Below are positions 1 through 7,840 of a stretch of DNA of 14,136 nucleotides, in pieces. Source of the stretch: CAYVVD01 sp964454975 (GTDB lineage Bacteria; Bacteroidota; Ignavibacteria; Kapaibacteriales; UBA2268); NCBI GenBank assembly GCA_964454975.1, contig CAYVVD010000038.1, positions 1 through 14,136 of the forward strand, given 5' to 3'. Numbering within the stretch: position 1 is the first letter of the stretch; every line of letters begins with the position of its first letter. A program made the position numbers and the translations under genes. Under the pieces are notes generated by a model. The model did no database searches. It worked only from the letters and a program-made list of their open reading frames with translations, and was not told the DNA's origin.

Positions 1-62
1 AAGTGTATGTGCCATAAGGGTTTCAGTGGGTATTCAAGCATTGTAGCTCGCTCAACCTTTTG

Positions 63-115
63 TGTTGGCCGACAGGTAACTGCTCCGCAGTCGGCAACTT
101 TTCATTCCGCCAACA
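63..115. repeat. Nested inverted repeat in the left noncoding stretch
   Basis: The arms tgttggc (63-69) and gccaaca (109-115) match perfectly. Inside them gccga (68-72) pairs with tcggc (91-95), and ctgc (80-83) pairs with gcag (87-90). The whole could fold as a branched or stacked hairpin. It lies in bases 1-357, where I see no gene on either strand. The structure is of the kind found in cassette recombination sites, but I could not assign core sites to it, so its role is open. Confidence 0.45.
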
Positions 116-302
116 TCGGATATAAAACATTGGGGTTCAGTGGTAAATTGAAAGGTCAGTGCCATTAACTAACATATATCTATTGATGGCAGAAATATAA
201 TTCAAAACGGAAGAATCGCTATATCCTCTTATTCTGAGTACTTTGCGAAACAATTCGATTTTTTCATTTTCCACACTTTATGTTCCATTATTTCATATGC
301 TG

Positions 303-348
303 TACGCAATTTATTATAAAAAAAGCAGGGAAAAAAGTATATTGCGTA
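303..348. repeat. 8-bp perfect inverted repeat upstream of the cassette 1 boundary
   Basis: tacgcaat (303-310) and attgcgta (341-348) are perfect complements around a 30-base loop. They end ten bases before the boundary core gttggggcg. This may be the inner stem of the attC-like site closing the preceding cassette. I could not find the matching left core of that site, so the assignment is tentative. Confidence 0.35.
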
Positions 349-357
349 TAAACACGA

Positions 358-366
358 GTTGGGGCG
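358..366 (+). other. 5' boundary core of cassette 1 (attC-like R' site)
   Basis: gttggggcg here is the exact reverse complement of cgccccaac at 1700-1708, which lies just after the second gene of the unit. In integron cassettes the 5' end of an inserted cassette comes from its own recombination site, so it complements its own 3' inverse core; that is the relation seen here. The classical core GTTRRRY is matched except at the last position. By analogy the crossover would fall between g358 and t359. Confidence 0.5.
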
Positions 367-427
367 CATGCGTCATGTCGAACATATATACGTGAATGAT
401 AATTTCAGAATCTCAAATAAAAAGATA

Positions 428-435
428 TAACTTTG
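428..435 (+). promoter_or_regulatory. Possible Bacteroidetes -7 element
   Basis: TAACTTTG fits the Bacteroidetes -7 consensus TAnnTTTG and lies five bases before the ATG at 440, which would give an essentially leaderless mRNA. I see no TTG -33 element at the right distance, so this may be chance in AT-rich DNA. Confidence 0.22.
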
Positions 436-439
436 TAAT

Positions 440-1219
440 ATGGATAAATTTGGACATATAGAGATTAGAGTCCTTGGAAACAAAGGGAATTTAAAGCTTT
501 CACCAGACAATTATGACGTGAAAGAGATAATTTCTATGCTTCAAAATGTTGAAGATTTATTATATCCAACAAATAAAAAAGACAGACCCTTAATTACTTA
601 TGATCTGCAGGAAGGCTCAGTTAAACATATTTTCAAGACAAGTATTCAAGCAATTATAGGTTTTAGTGCTATTTTGACACAGATTCAAAAATCGAATTCA
701 ATTGATTTCTTAGAATTAAATACGGCTCAAGCTATTGAGAATATTCAGAATTTCTCGTATCAGAGAAATTATGATTTCGAGATTAAATCCTCTGTTGACG
801 ATGAAACAGTTTTGAACATCAATCCAAGTTCCAAATTTTTAAGAACAGAGAATATTTGGGTTGAGGCTGAATTATATTTTTATGGTACATTAACAAATGC
901 CGGTGGGAAAAGCAGTATCAACATTCATTTGGACACAGATGAATTCGGTTCTTTAACAATTGATACTGACAAAGATTTTTTAATGGAACAAGAAGAAAAC
1001 TTGTTGTACAAAAAATATGTAATCAGAGCTTTAGGTAAACAAAATATTGAGACAGGAGAAATTGATAAAAAAGCACTAACACTGGTAGAACTAATTGATT
1101 TTGCTCCTAAATATGACGATGCATATCTCAATTCGTTGATTAAAAAAGCAAAAGGAAACTGGAAAGGAATTAATCCTGATGAATGGTTGAATGAAATGAG
1201 AGGAGATTATGACGCATAG
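440..1219 (+). CDS. Hypothetical protein, putative antitoxin partner of the PIN protein
   Basis: This 259-residue protein belongs to no family I recognise. It has no signal peptide; the stretch at about residues 66-80 is mildly hydrophobic but not a convincing membrane segment. The body looks like a mixed alpha/beta fold with many short strands. The last 20 residues include W-x5-P-D-E-W-L-x3-M-R-G (about 241-255). That resembles the short tail by which many antitoxins clamp a PIN toxin; this is a visual similarity, not a proven match. The stop codon overlaps the start of the PIN gene by 11 bases, which suggests translational coupling. At 259 residues it is far larger than the usual 70-100 residue antitoxin, so the long N-terminal part may have another sensing or regulatory job. 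No strong ribosome-binding site precedes the ATG. It is the first gene of proposed cassette 1. Confidence 0.6.
   Translation: MDKFGHIEIRVLGNKGNLKLSPDNYDVKEIISMLQNVEDLLYPTNKKDRPLITYDLQEGSVKHIFKTSIQAIIGFSAILTQIQKSNSIDFLELNTAQAIENIQNFSYQRNYDFEIKSSVDDETVLNINPSSKFLRTENIWVEAELYFYGTLTNAGGKSSINIHLDTDEFGSLTIDTDKDFLMEQEENLLYKKYVIRALGKQNIETGEIDKKALTLVELIDFAPKYDDAYLNSLIKKAKGNWKGINPDEWLNEMRGDYDA
1201..1205 (+). promoter_or_regulatory. Ribosome-binding site of the PIN gene
   Basis: AGGAG lies three bases before the ATG at 1209, inside the coding end of the upstream gene. It is one of the few clear Shine-Dalgarno-like sequences in the window, and it fixes the overlapping start of the PIN gene. Confidence 0.5.
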
Positions 1220-1694
1220 TGTTCTTTTAGATACCAGCTTTTTCATTCGACTTTTAAATGACGAGGACAGTTTACATCAAAATGCTCGTGACTATTTCAA
1301 GTATTTTCTAGATCAAGAAATAACCATAAAGGTTTCTACTATTTCAATTGCAGAATACTGTGTGAAAGGTTCAATTAAAGAGTTACCTTTGATGAACATA
1401 CAAATAGTGCCCTTTAACCTTGACCATGCCAAGAAAGCTGGAGAATTTGCAAATATTATTTTTGAGGAAAAGAAATTATCAGCAGAAGATTTGAAACCAA
1501 GAGCAATTATTCCAAATGACTCTAAATTATTTGCTCAAGCTGATACTGATAAGTCAATTACACATTTTGTAACCTCTGATAGCAGATCACAAGGAACTTT
1601 GAAACTTCTGAAAAACAGAATTAAACCGAGATTTGAAATTATAGACATAAATAATCCCTATCATCAAATATTTGGAGTACTTGACTTGAAATAG
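1209..1694 (+). CDS. PIN-domain ribonuclease, VapC-like toxin
   Basis: The 161-residue protein shows the layout of a PIN nuclease. It opens with the strand and turn LLDTSFFIRLL (Asp8), has an acidic residue in SIAEY (Glu49), a further Asp in PNDSKLFAQAD (Asp104, perhaps also Asp112), and ends the core with FVTSD (Asp124). These residues match the metal-binding acidic set of the family, which cuts RNA; many members are toxins that act on tRNA or rRNA. At 161 residues it is slightly longer than a typical VapC of about 130. The gene overlaps its upstream partner by 11 bases and follows an AGGAG site, so the two are probably made together as toxin and antidote. The stop is five bases before the inverse core of the attC-like site. 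The fold is fairly sure; the toxin role is inferred from pairing and cassette context. Confidence 0.72.
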   Translation: MTHSVLLDTSFFIRLLNDEDSLHQNARDYFKYFLDQEITIKVSTISIAEYCVKGSIKELPLMNIQIVPFNLDHAKKAGEFANIIFEEKKLSAEDLKPRAIIPNDSKLFAQADTDKSITHFVTSDSRSQGTLKLLKNRIKPRFEIIDINNPYHQIFGVLDLK

Positions 1695-1699
1695 CACGA

Positions 1700-1830
1700 C
1701 GCCCCAACAAAGCACCAAACCCAATAGCCGCAGGTGTTTCATAGGATAGTGATGAAGTAAAAGATAATTTCGTACTTTTATGAAAAAACAGTGGAAGCGG
1801 CTACTGCTCTTATACTTGAACGTTATGCCT
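1700..1830 (+). other. attC-like recombination site between cassettes 1 and 2
   Basis: The site runs from inverse core cgccccaac (1700-1708) to core gttatgcct (1822-1830), 131 bp, within the usual attC length. Inside, tagccgc (1725-1731) pairs perfectly with gcggcta (1797-1803), and agca (1711-1714) pairs with tgct (1805-1808), so the single strand can fold into a long hairpin. The left core matches the start of cassette 1; the right core matches the end of cassette 2. This is the mosaic expected after cassette insertion. GTTATGC differs from GTTRRRY at one position. The site fills the intergenic gap. Confidence 0.52.
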
Positions 1831-1858
1831 CATTGTTAAACACTATAAATTAATAATT

Positions 1859-3388
1859 ATGAAACCAATTCTTACATTTATCACTATTACTTTAACATTT
1901 CTGTTGTTTTGCTCAAAAGCAAGATCACAAGACGGAACACTTGACCCCAACTTTGGCATCAATGGTATTGCCTCCATTACATTTCAAAGTGGCGATTTTA
2001 AGATGTATGACTCAGAAGTGTTGCCTGATGGCAAAATACTTTGTTTTGGAAAATTCTTTATTAGCACTTCTAATGGATTTTTCCCGACAGTAGTAAGATT
2101 GAATGCCGATGGATCTGGAATAGACTTTTCATTTGGCAACAATGGGGTTAAAGTCCTAAGTGAGCAGCTTTTTTTGATAGACATATATATGGCGATAACC
2201 TTGGATAATCAAGGCTATGTTTATGCTGCTGGCACTGGTGGTTCAAATATTTACGTGTATAAACTAACAGTGGATGGTCAAGAAGACCTCAACTTTGGCA
2301 TTAATGGAATGGTTGAGCTTACATCCGCCAGTAGACTAGCAGATATTAAGGTGCAGGCTGATGGTAAAATTGTTGTTGCTTCTACACTCAATAACGATTT
2401 CGTTGTTTCCAGAATGAACAACAACGGTACTATGGATATGAGTTTTGGAACCAATGGTGTGCAATCACATTCTGTTTTTGGAATTGATAATGCTTATGGC
2501 CTGACCCTTCAATCAGACGGGAAAATATTAGTCTGTGGATACACCGATAATGGTTTTGGTCCTATGTTAGGAATTATTCGTATGAACGCAAACGGCAGTT
2601 TAGATAATTCGTTTGGGTCAGGAGGAAAAGTTTCTCGCATAATTAATGGGTCTGACTTTGCTTATTCAATTACAGTTACTCCAAGTGGTAAAGTCGTGGT
2701 TGCTGGTCGAACAACTAATGGCTTATTCAATCAAAAGGGACTTGTAGCCCAGTTTAATGCAGATGGTTCTGAAGATACGAATTTTGGAACAAGTGGAGTA
2801 GTTGAAATCCAATTGGCAGGAAATGCAGATTTCTTCTCAGATGTATTGATTCAAACTGACGGCAAAATTCTTGCTACTGGAATTCATGATATCAATGGAA
2901 CTAATTCTTCTTTTTTGATTGCGAGGCTAAATAGTGATGGTAGCCCTGATGTTGGTTTCGGATTGAGTAATGATGGAACCGCCATCGCTACCTTGACAGG
3001 AATTGACATGCACGGTCTGTCCATTTCATTGGACTCAAATGGGGACGCCATAATTGGTGGTGCCTTTCAGAATGACAATGCAATTAGAGTTGCTAAGTTC
3101 TATACGGGGCTAGCGCTATCGACCTCAGAAGATCAGGTTAAGTCTTTCATTAAAATTTTTCCGAATCCTGCTAATACTGCATTGAATATAAACTTAGAAA
3201 ATTATTTTGATGCAGGAATTATATCACTAGTAATCCATAATTCAATTGGTGAAATGGTTTACGAAAAAATAAGAATTCATGGTCCATATTTTAGTTCAAT
3301 AGATGTAAGCCAGTTTAATAACGGTGTCTACTTTGTCAGTATTACTATTAACGGAAAAATATTTAACTCGAGATTTGTCAAACACTAA
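1859..3388 (+). CDS. Secreted delta-60 repeat protein with type IX sorting domain
   Basis: The 509-residue protein starts with a signal peptide (about residues 1-23, hydrophobic FITITLTFLLF, cleavage probably after ARS). Seven copies of a turn of the form D-x2-F-G-x-N/G-G recur at about residues 29, 89, 143, 193, 249, 306 and 364. That 50-60 residue spacing is the delta-60 repeat, which is thought to form a beta-propeller-like outer-surface structure. Each repeat also has a D/S-G-K-I/V strand such as QADGKIVVA. From about residue 430 there is a type IX (Por) secretion sorting domain: FPNPANTALNI near its start, NGVYFVSI near its end and a basic C-terminus. The protein should be exported, its tail removed, and the rest released or anchored on the cell surface. 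Substrate and role are unknown. It is the sole gene of proposed cassette 2, which is unusual cargo and large. Confidence 0.85.
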   Translation: MKPILTFITITLTFLLFCSKARSQDGTLDPNFGINGIASITFQSGDFKMYDSEVLPDGKILCFGKFFISTSNGFFPTVVRLNADGSGIDFSFGNNGVKVLSEQLFLIDIYMAITLDNQGYVYAAGTGGSNIYVYKLTVDGQEDLNFGINGMVELTSASRLADIKVQADGKIVVASTLNNDFVVSRMNNNGTMDMSFGTNGVQSHSVFGIDNAYGLTLQSDGKILVCGYTDNGFGPMLGIIRMNANGSLDNSFGSGGKVSRIINGSDFAYSITVTPSGKVVVAGRTTNGLFNQKGLVAQFNADGSEDTNFGTSGVVEIQLAGNADFFSDVLIQTDGKILATGIHDINGTNSSFLIARLNSDGSPDVGFGLSNDGTAIATLTGIDMHGLSISLDSNGDAIIGGAFQNDNAIRVAKFYTGLALSTSEDQVKSFIKIFPNPANTALNINLENYFDAGIISLVIHNSIGEMVYEKIRIHGPYFSSIDVSQFNNGVYFVSITINGKIFNSRFVKH

Positions 3389-3422
3389 AGGCTTTAAATG
3401 TCTACTGAACAATAAACAACGA

Positions 3423-3558
3423 AGGCATAACAGCACCTACCCAAAAGGCGGGGTATGGTGCTTTGCAGACAGTTTTGTGGTAGATGAAAGTTCAGTTCTC
3501 TTAACGAAGTTTAGTGGTAAAAATCCCTGCCTGCATATAGCTGAAAACCGTTATGGGC
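3423..3558 (+). other. attC-like recombination site closing cassette 2
   Basis: The site runs from inverse core aggcataac (3423-3431) to core gttatgggc (3550-3558), 136 bp. aggcataac is the exact reverse complement of gttatgcct at the 5' end of cassette 2. The two cores of this site also largely pair with each other (gcataac with gttatgg, one mismatch). An inner stem is formed by aggcgggg (3446-3453) and ccctgcct (3525-3532), with one G-T wobble. A smaller local pair, agcacc (3432-3437) with ggtgct (3455-3460), is also present. Bases 3389-3790 hold no convincing gene; this site takes up much of that stretch. Confidence 0.52.
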
Positions 3559-3790
3559 AAGTTTAACAAACGACACAAAGGAATGACACAGACAAGAGAA
3601 CCAAACAACTTTTAACATATTTACGAATTACCCGACTCAAACTTGGTTTATTAGTAAATTTCAACGAAAAATTGATAAAAAATGGAATAACCAGAATTGT
3701 TAATAATTTGTGATTACTATTACTATGGACAGTATTATTAAGAGACTCATTTTAACTTAGATTGTAAAAACTATTAAATAATTTTAAAAT
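3559..3790 (+). other. Noncoding leader between cassette array and redox operon
   Basis: This 232-bp AT-rich stretch has no credible open reading frame. I found no exact TAnnTTTG promoter element and no clear Shine-Dalgarno site before the ATG at 3791. I also found no downstream copy of gcccataac that would close a third cassette, so the array probably ends at 3558 and this is the native flank and promoter region of the redox operon. Confidence 0.4.
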
Positions 3791-6391
3791 ATGAAAAAAA
3801 TAAAAGCAACAATTAAGCCCCTAAGAAACGCTCCTTTACAGGTTAAAAATCTTGAAAAATTCACCAATTCAAGAAACGAAAGTATCGAAACCAAATCAAC
3901 AATGGCTCTTTGCCGCTGCGGTGCTTCCAAAAACAAACCTTTTTGCGACGGCACACATGCTTCAATCGGTTTTACCGATAAAAAATCCGATGAACGTGTA
4001 CCCGACAAAAAAGATACATACAAAGGAAAGTCAATTACCATACACGACAATCGTGGAATTTGTTCCCATGCCGGATTCTGTACCGATAATTTACCCGAAG
4101 TTTTTCGTATGGGAACAGAACCTTGGATTGACCCCGGAGGTGCTGATATAGAAGAAATTAAACGTATAATAAAAATGTGCCCATCCGGTGCACTTAGTTA
4201 TTCGGAAGATGACAAGGAAACCAACGAATTTTTTGATGCTGAAGAAATCCACATTTCAAAAAACGGTCCATATTACATTCGTGGCGGTATTAAAATTGAA
4301 GATACCGATTTAGGCGACGATGCCTCAATCGAACATTACACGCTTTGCCGTTGCGGACATTCGGGCAATAAACCACGCTGCGATGGTGCCCACTGGTATG
4401 CCGCTTTTAAAGACGACGAAGCAAAAACCATTTCGGCAGCAGCCCGAAAAAGTGAAACTAAAGAACGGGAATGGGTTAAGGTTGCTGAAATTGATGAGTT
4501 GCAAGAAAGCGAAAGCAAAAAACTGAGTTTATTCAACCAACAAATTCTTTTATCGCGATTAAACGATAATTACGGCGCTATTGAAGGAATTTGCTCGCAT
4601 CAAGGCGGCCCCATAATAGACGCAAAAATTGAAGACGGTGTAATCCGTTGTCCTTGGCATGGTCATCCGTTTCACCCCATAAGCGGTAAATCGATAGGAG
4701 ATGATGCCGACCTCAAATCGTACAAAACTGAAATCCGCAATGACGGAGTTTATCTGGAAATTGCCCCACCAAAGAAATCAGCTTGGACCGTGAGCCATGT
4801 TATTGCAGAAACCCTTGTTAACTGGGGAGTTAAGCATGTTTTTGGTATGGTTGGTCATTCCAATCTGGGCATGGCCGAAGCATTTCGGGTTCAGGAAGCA
4901 AAAGGCAATATAAGATACATTGGAATCAGGCACGAAGGAGCAGCAGCTTTTGCAGCATCGGCCTATTCAAAAATTTCGGGCAAGCCTGCTGTTTGCTTTA
5001 CTATTGCCGGACCTGGGGCTACCAATTTGCTCACCGGTTTATGGGATGCACATGTTGACCGCACACCGGTTTTGGCATTAACAGGGCAAGTACAGACCCA
5101 GTTTTTCGGACCGGGTTCGTTTCAGGAAATCGACCTGCACGAAGCTTTTCACGCTGTTGCGCCATTTAGTAAAATTGTATTGCCCGACAGCAAACACGCC
5201 GAATTAGCATCTTTGGCTATGAAAAACGCTTTGGTAAACCGGAATGTTTCGCATTTAATTGTTCCCGACGATGTACAAACCATTGATGCCGGAGAGCAAG
5301 CACCCGGCGAACCAGGAGGACGATTGTCTGATAAACGGATTATACCTCCCGATGATGCTGTTAATTTGGCTATGTACAGGATTTGGCGGACACAAAACCC
5401 TGCAATTATTGTGGGCTACGGAGCAAGGGACAATATGCCGGAGATTATTGAATTTGCAGAAAAATTGAAAGCACCTGTGTTAACAACCTTTAAAGCCAAA
5501 GGGCAAATTTCCGATGAACATCCGCTGGCTGTTGGAGTTCTCGGTAAAAGCGGTACGCCGGTTTCTGCTCACTATATGAATACTGCCGACTTACTTATTG
5601 TATTTGGTGCATCTTTTTCACAGCATACCGGAATAGATAAAAGCAAACCCATTATTCAAGTTGACAACGAGCAAATGGCACTGGCTAAATTTCATGCCGT
5701 AGATAATCCCGTGTGGGGCGATGTTGGTATTACAGCGAAATTGTTTTCAGAAAAACTTGCCGATTATTCTCAATCGAAAATCACAACAAAACAAATTGCC
5801 AAACGAAAAACCGAATGGCGAAATAAGAAAGCTGAAATGGCAAAAGAGGATAACCAAAATGGTGTGAATTCAGTTTTTGTATTTAATGAATTGAGCCGTC
5901 TTTTGCCCGAAAACGCAATTATTGGTTTAGATGTAGGCAACAACACCTATTCGTTTGGCAGATATTTTGAATCCAAAAATCAAAGGGTTATCCTTTCCGG
6001 TTATTTGGGCAGCATTGGTTTTGGTTTTCCTGCAGCAATGGGGGCGTATTTTGCAACACCCGGTAAGCCAATCATATCTATCAGCGGTGATGGTGGATTC
6101 GGGCAGTATATGGCTGAATTTAATACGGCTGTCTTACACAAAATGAACATCACTCATATTCTATTCAACAATAATGAATTAGGCAAAATATCCAAAGAGC
6201 AGCGCGACGTTAAAATGCCGGTGTGGCAAACCGGATTAAGCAATCCCAATTTTGCCGAATACGCCAAACTATGCGGAGGCTTAGGAATTAGAGTTTCAAA
6301 AAATGAAGAATTGGAAAGTGCGGTTCAAAAAGCACTGCAATATGACGGTCCGACAATAGTAGAAATAATTGCAGACCCGTTATTAACTTAA
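3791..6391 (+). CDS. CDGSH-ferredoxin-CDGSH-Rieske-thiamine diphosphate enzyme fusion
   Basis: Five modules lie in one 866-residue chain. The first CDGSH 2Fe-2S site is C41-x-C43-x8-C52-D-G-x-H56. A divergent ferredoxin-like module follows (about 79-137) with C91, C97 and C130-P and no obvious fourth cysteine. A second CDGSH site is C186, C188, C197, H201. The Rieske domain (about 228-325) has C268-x-H270 and C287-x2-H290. Residues 330-866 form a full-length thiamine diphosphate enzyme of the acetolactate synthase/pyruvate oxidase group. It has the catalytic glutamate in RHEGAAA (E382) and the cofactor motif G766-D-G-G with N793-N-N about 26 residues later. The enzyme core probably decarboxylates a 2-oxo acid and passes electrons through the attached clusters; the substrate cannot be read from sequence. 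No signal peptide is seen, so it is cytoplasmic. All cluster ligands are intact and the frame is open, so it is probably functional. Confidence 0.85.
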   Translation: MKKIKATIKPLRNAPLQVKNLEKFTNSRNESIETKSTMALCRCGASKNKPFCDGTHASIGFTDKKSDERVPDKKDTYKGKSITIHDNRGICSHAGFCTDNLPEVFRMGTEPWIDPGGADIEEIKRIIKMCPSGALSYSEDDKETNEFFDAEEIHISKNGPYYIRGGIKIEDTDLGDDASIEHYTLCRCGHSGNKPRCDGAHWYAAFKDDEAKTISAAARKSETKEREWVKVAEIDELQESESKKLSLFNQQILLSRLNDNYGAIEGICSHQGGPIIDAKIEDGVIRCPWHGHPFHPISGKSIGDDADLKSYKTEIRNDGVYLEIAPPKKSAWTVSHVIAETLVNWGVKHVFGMVGHSNLGMAEAFRVQEAKGNIRYIGIRHEGAAAFAASAYSKISGKPAVCFTIAGPGATNLLTGLWDAHVDRTPVLALTGQVQTQFFGPGSFQEIDLHEAFHAVAPFSKIVLPDSKHAELASLAMKNALVNRNVSHLIVPDDVQTIDAGEQAPGEPGGRLSDKRIIPPDDAVNLAMYRIWRTQNPAIIVGYGARDNMPEIIEFAEKLKAPVLTTFKAKGQISDEHPLAVGVLGKSGTPVSAHYMNTADLLIVFGASFSQHTGIDKSKPIIQVDNEQMALAKFHAVDNPVWGDVGITAKLFSEKLADYSQSKITTKQIAKRKTEWRNKKAEMAKEDNQNGVNSVFVFNELSRLLPENAIIGLDVGNNTYSFGRYFESKNQRVILSGYLGSIGFGFPAAMGAYFATPGKPIISISGDGGFGQYMAEFNTAVLHKMNITHILFNNNELGKISKEQRDVKMPVWQTGLSNPNFAEYAKLCGGLGIRVSKNEELESAVQKALQYDGPTIVEIIADPLLT

Positions 6392-6454
6392 ATTATGTAA
6401 AAAAATGCTGTCAGGATTTGAATATTACAAAGTCTAAATTAGAGTTAATAAAAA

Positions 6455-6460
6455 AAGGGA
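6455..6460 (+). promoter_or_regulatory. Ribosome-binding site supporting the GTG start at 6465
   Basis: AAGGGA lies four bases before the GTG at 6465 and supports that start, which also places the FAD-binding GSGQAG motif at the normal distance from the N-terminus. Confidence 0.4.
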
Positions 6461-6464
6461 ATCT

Positions 6465-7838
6465 GTGAAAAATTACGATGCTATAATAATCGGCTCAGGA
6501 CAGGCAGGAACGCCTTTAGTTTTTAAATATGCCTCCGCCAAAAAGAAGGCAGCCTTTATTGAAAAACAATATTTTGGCGGCACTTGCTTAAATGTTGGGT
6601 GTACGCCAACAAAAGCGTATGTAGCCAGTGCAAAGAGGATTTATGATGCCCAAAATGCTAATAAATTAGGGATTGATGTGCCGAGAGGAATTAGAGCTAA
6701 TCTAAAAGAAATTAAGGATAGAAAAGATGCTTTAATTCAAAAATCAGTTAATGGTCTTACTTCCGCACTCGAGAATAATAAGTATATTGATTTATACAGA
6801 GGGAAAGCGAGTTTTTCAGCTGATAAAATAATAGAAATAAATGGAGAAAGTATTACTGCTGAAAAAATATTTATTAATGTTGGTGGTCGCTCTTTAAAAC
6901 CTAAAGAATTTGAGAATGTAAATTATTTGACAAACGAAGATATTCTTAAGCTGACAGAAATTCCTGAGCACCTGTTAATTGTTGGAGGCAGCTATATAGG
7001 GTTGGAATTTGGTCAAATGTTCAAACGATTCGGAAGCAAAGTAACCATTATTGAGAGAAGTGAACAATTAATTGCAAAAGAAGATAAAGATGTATCTCAG
7101 AATATTAAAGAAATAATGGAAGAAGAAGGCATTCAGTTTAGAATGAATGCCGAATGTATCGGAGCAACACAAGAGACTTCGGGTCAAATAAGGCTTAAGT
7201 TAGACTGCAGCAACGGTACCAATGAAATTATGGGAAGCCGTCTTTTACTTGCTGTTGGGCGTGTTCCTAATACAGATTTGCTTAATCTTGAAGCAACTGG
7301 AATTTTGACTGATGAAAGAGGTTATATTAAAGTAAATGATAAACTTGAAACCAGTGTTGAAGGAGTTTACGCTTTGGGCGACTGTAACGGAAAAGGTGCT
7401 TTTACCCATACTGCATACAATGATTTTGAAATTGTCTATGCCAACTTATTCGGTAAAGGGGAAAGGAAAATTTCAGACAGAATATTAACCTACGGATTAT
7501 TTATTGACCCTCCCTTGGGTCGTGCAGGTATGACGCTTTCTCAAGCTAAGAAAAAGGTGAAAAATATTAAAGTAGCCGACTATAAAATGACCGATGTTGC
7601 CAGAGCGCGTGAGAGAGGTGAAACTCATGGTTTTATGCGTATTGTAATAGATGGCGAGACCGATAAAATTCTTGGCACTTCTATACTGGGAATAGGTGGA
7701 GATGAAATTGCAGCTAGTATTATAAATGTAATGTATGCAGGCAAACCTTACACCCTAATTCGTGATTCGGTACAAATTCACCCAACAGTAGCTGAGCTTA
7801 TTCCTACAATGTTGGGAAATTTAAAAGAAATTAAATAG
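6465..7838 (+). CDS. FAD-dependent pyridine nucleotide-disulfide oxidoreductase
   Basis: The 457-residue protein belongs to the class I flavoprotein disulfide reductases (lipoamide dehydrogenase, glutathione reductase, mercuric reductase). The FAD-binding GSGQAG is at 10-15. The redox-active pair C41-x4-C46 sits in GGTCLNVGCTPTK. A second nucleotide-binding site, GGSYIGLEFG, starts at 174, and an acidic residue after its second strand (E197) favours NADH over NADPH. The FAD-contact YALGDC is at 302-307. The C-terminal interface has the catalytic H439-P-T-x2-E444. There is no N-terminal metal-binding domain and no vicinal C-terminal cysteine pair, so a true mercuric reductase is unlikely. It starts with GTG 73 bases after the fusion enzyme and is probably in the same operon, perhaps as its electron partner. 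The exact disulfide substrate is unknown. Confidence 0.85.
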   Translation: MKNYDAIIIGSGQAGTPLVFKYASAKKKAAFIEKQYFGGTCLNVGCTPTKAYVASAKRIYDAQNANKLGIDVPRGIRANLKEIKDRKDALIQKSVNGLTSALENNKYIDLYRGKASFSADKIIEINGESITAEKIFINVGGRSLKPKEFENVNYLTNEDILKLTEIPEHLLIVGGSYIGLEFGQMFKRFGSKVTIIERSEQLIAKEDKDVSQNIKEIMEEEGIQFRMNAECIGATQETSGQIRLKLDCSNGTNEIMGSRLLLAVGRVPNTDLLNLEATGILTDERGYIKVNDKLETSVEGVYALGDCNGKGAFTHTAYNDFEIVYANLFGKGERKISDRILTYGLFIDPPLGRAGMTLSQAKKKVKNIKVADYKMTDVARARERGETHGFMRIVIDGETDKILGTSILGIGGDEIAASIINVMYAGKPYTLIRDSVQIHPTVAELIPTMLGNLKEIK

Positions 7839-7840
7839 TT

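Noticed and set aside
358..1708. Insertion sequence bounded by 9-bp inverted repeats
   Set aside because: There is no transposase, and the next unit has a different inverted pair, which fits cassettes rather than a transposon.
3324..3566. 80-codon open frame overlapping the end of the delta-60 gene
   Set aside because: Its first part is a frame-shifted reading of the sorting domain and the rest reads through the attC-like site; it has no family features or ribosome-binding site.
3852..4151. 99-codon open frame within the CDGSH part of the fusion gene
   Set aside because: It is an alternate frame of a region whose main frame contains complete metal-binding motifs.
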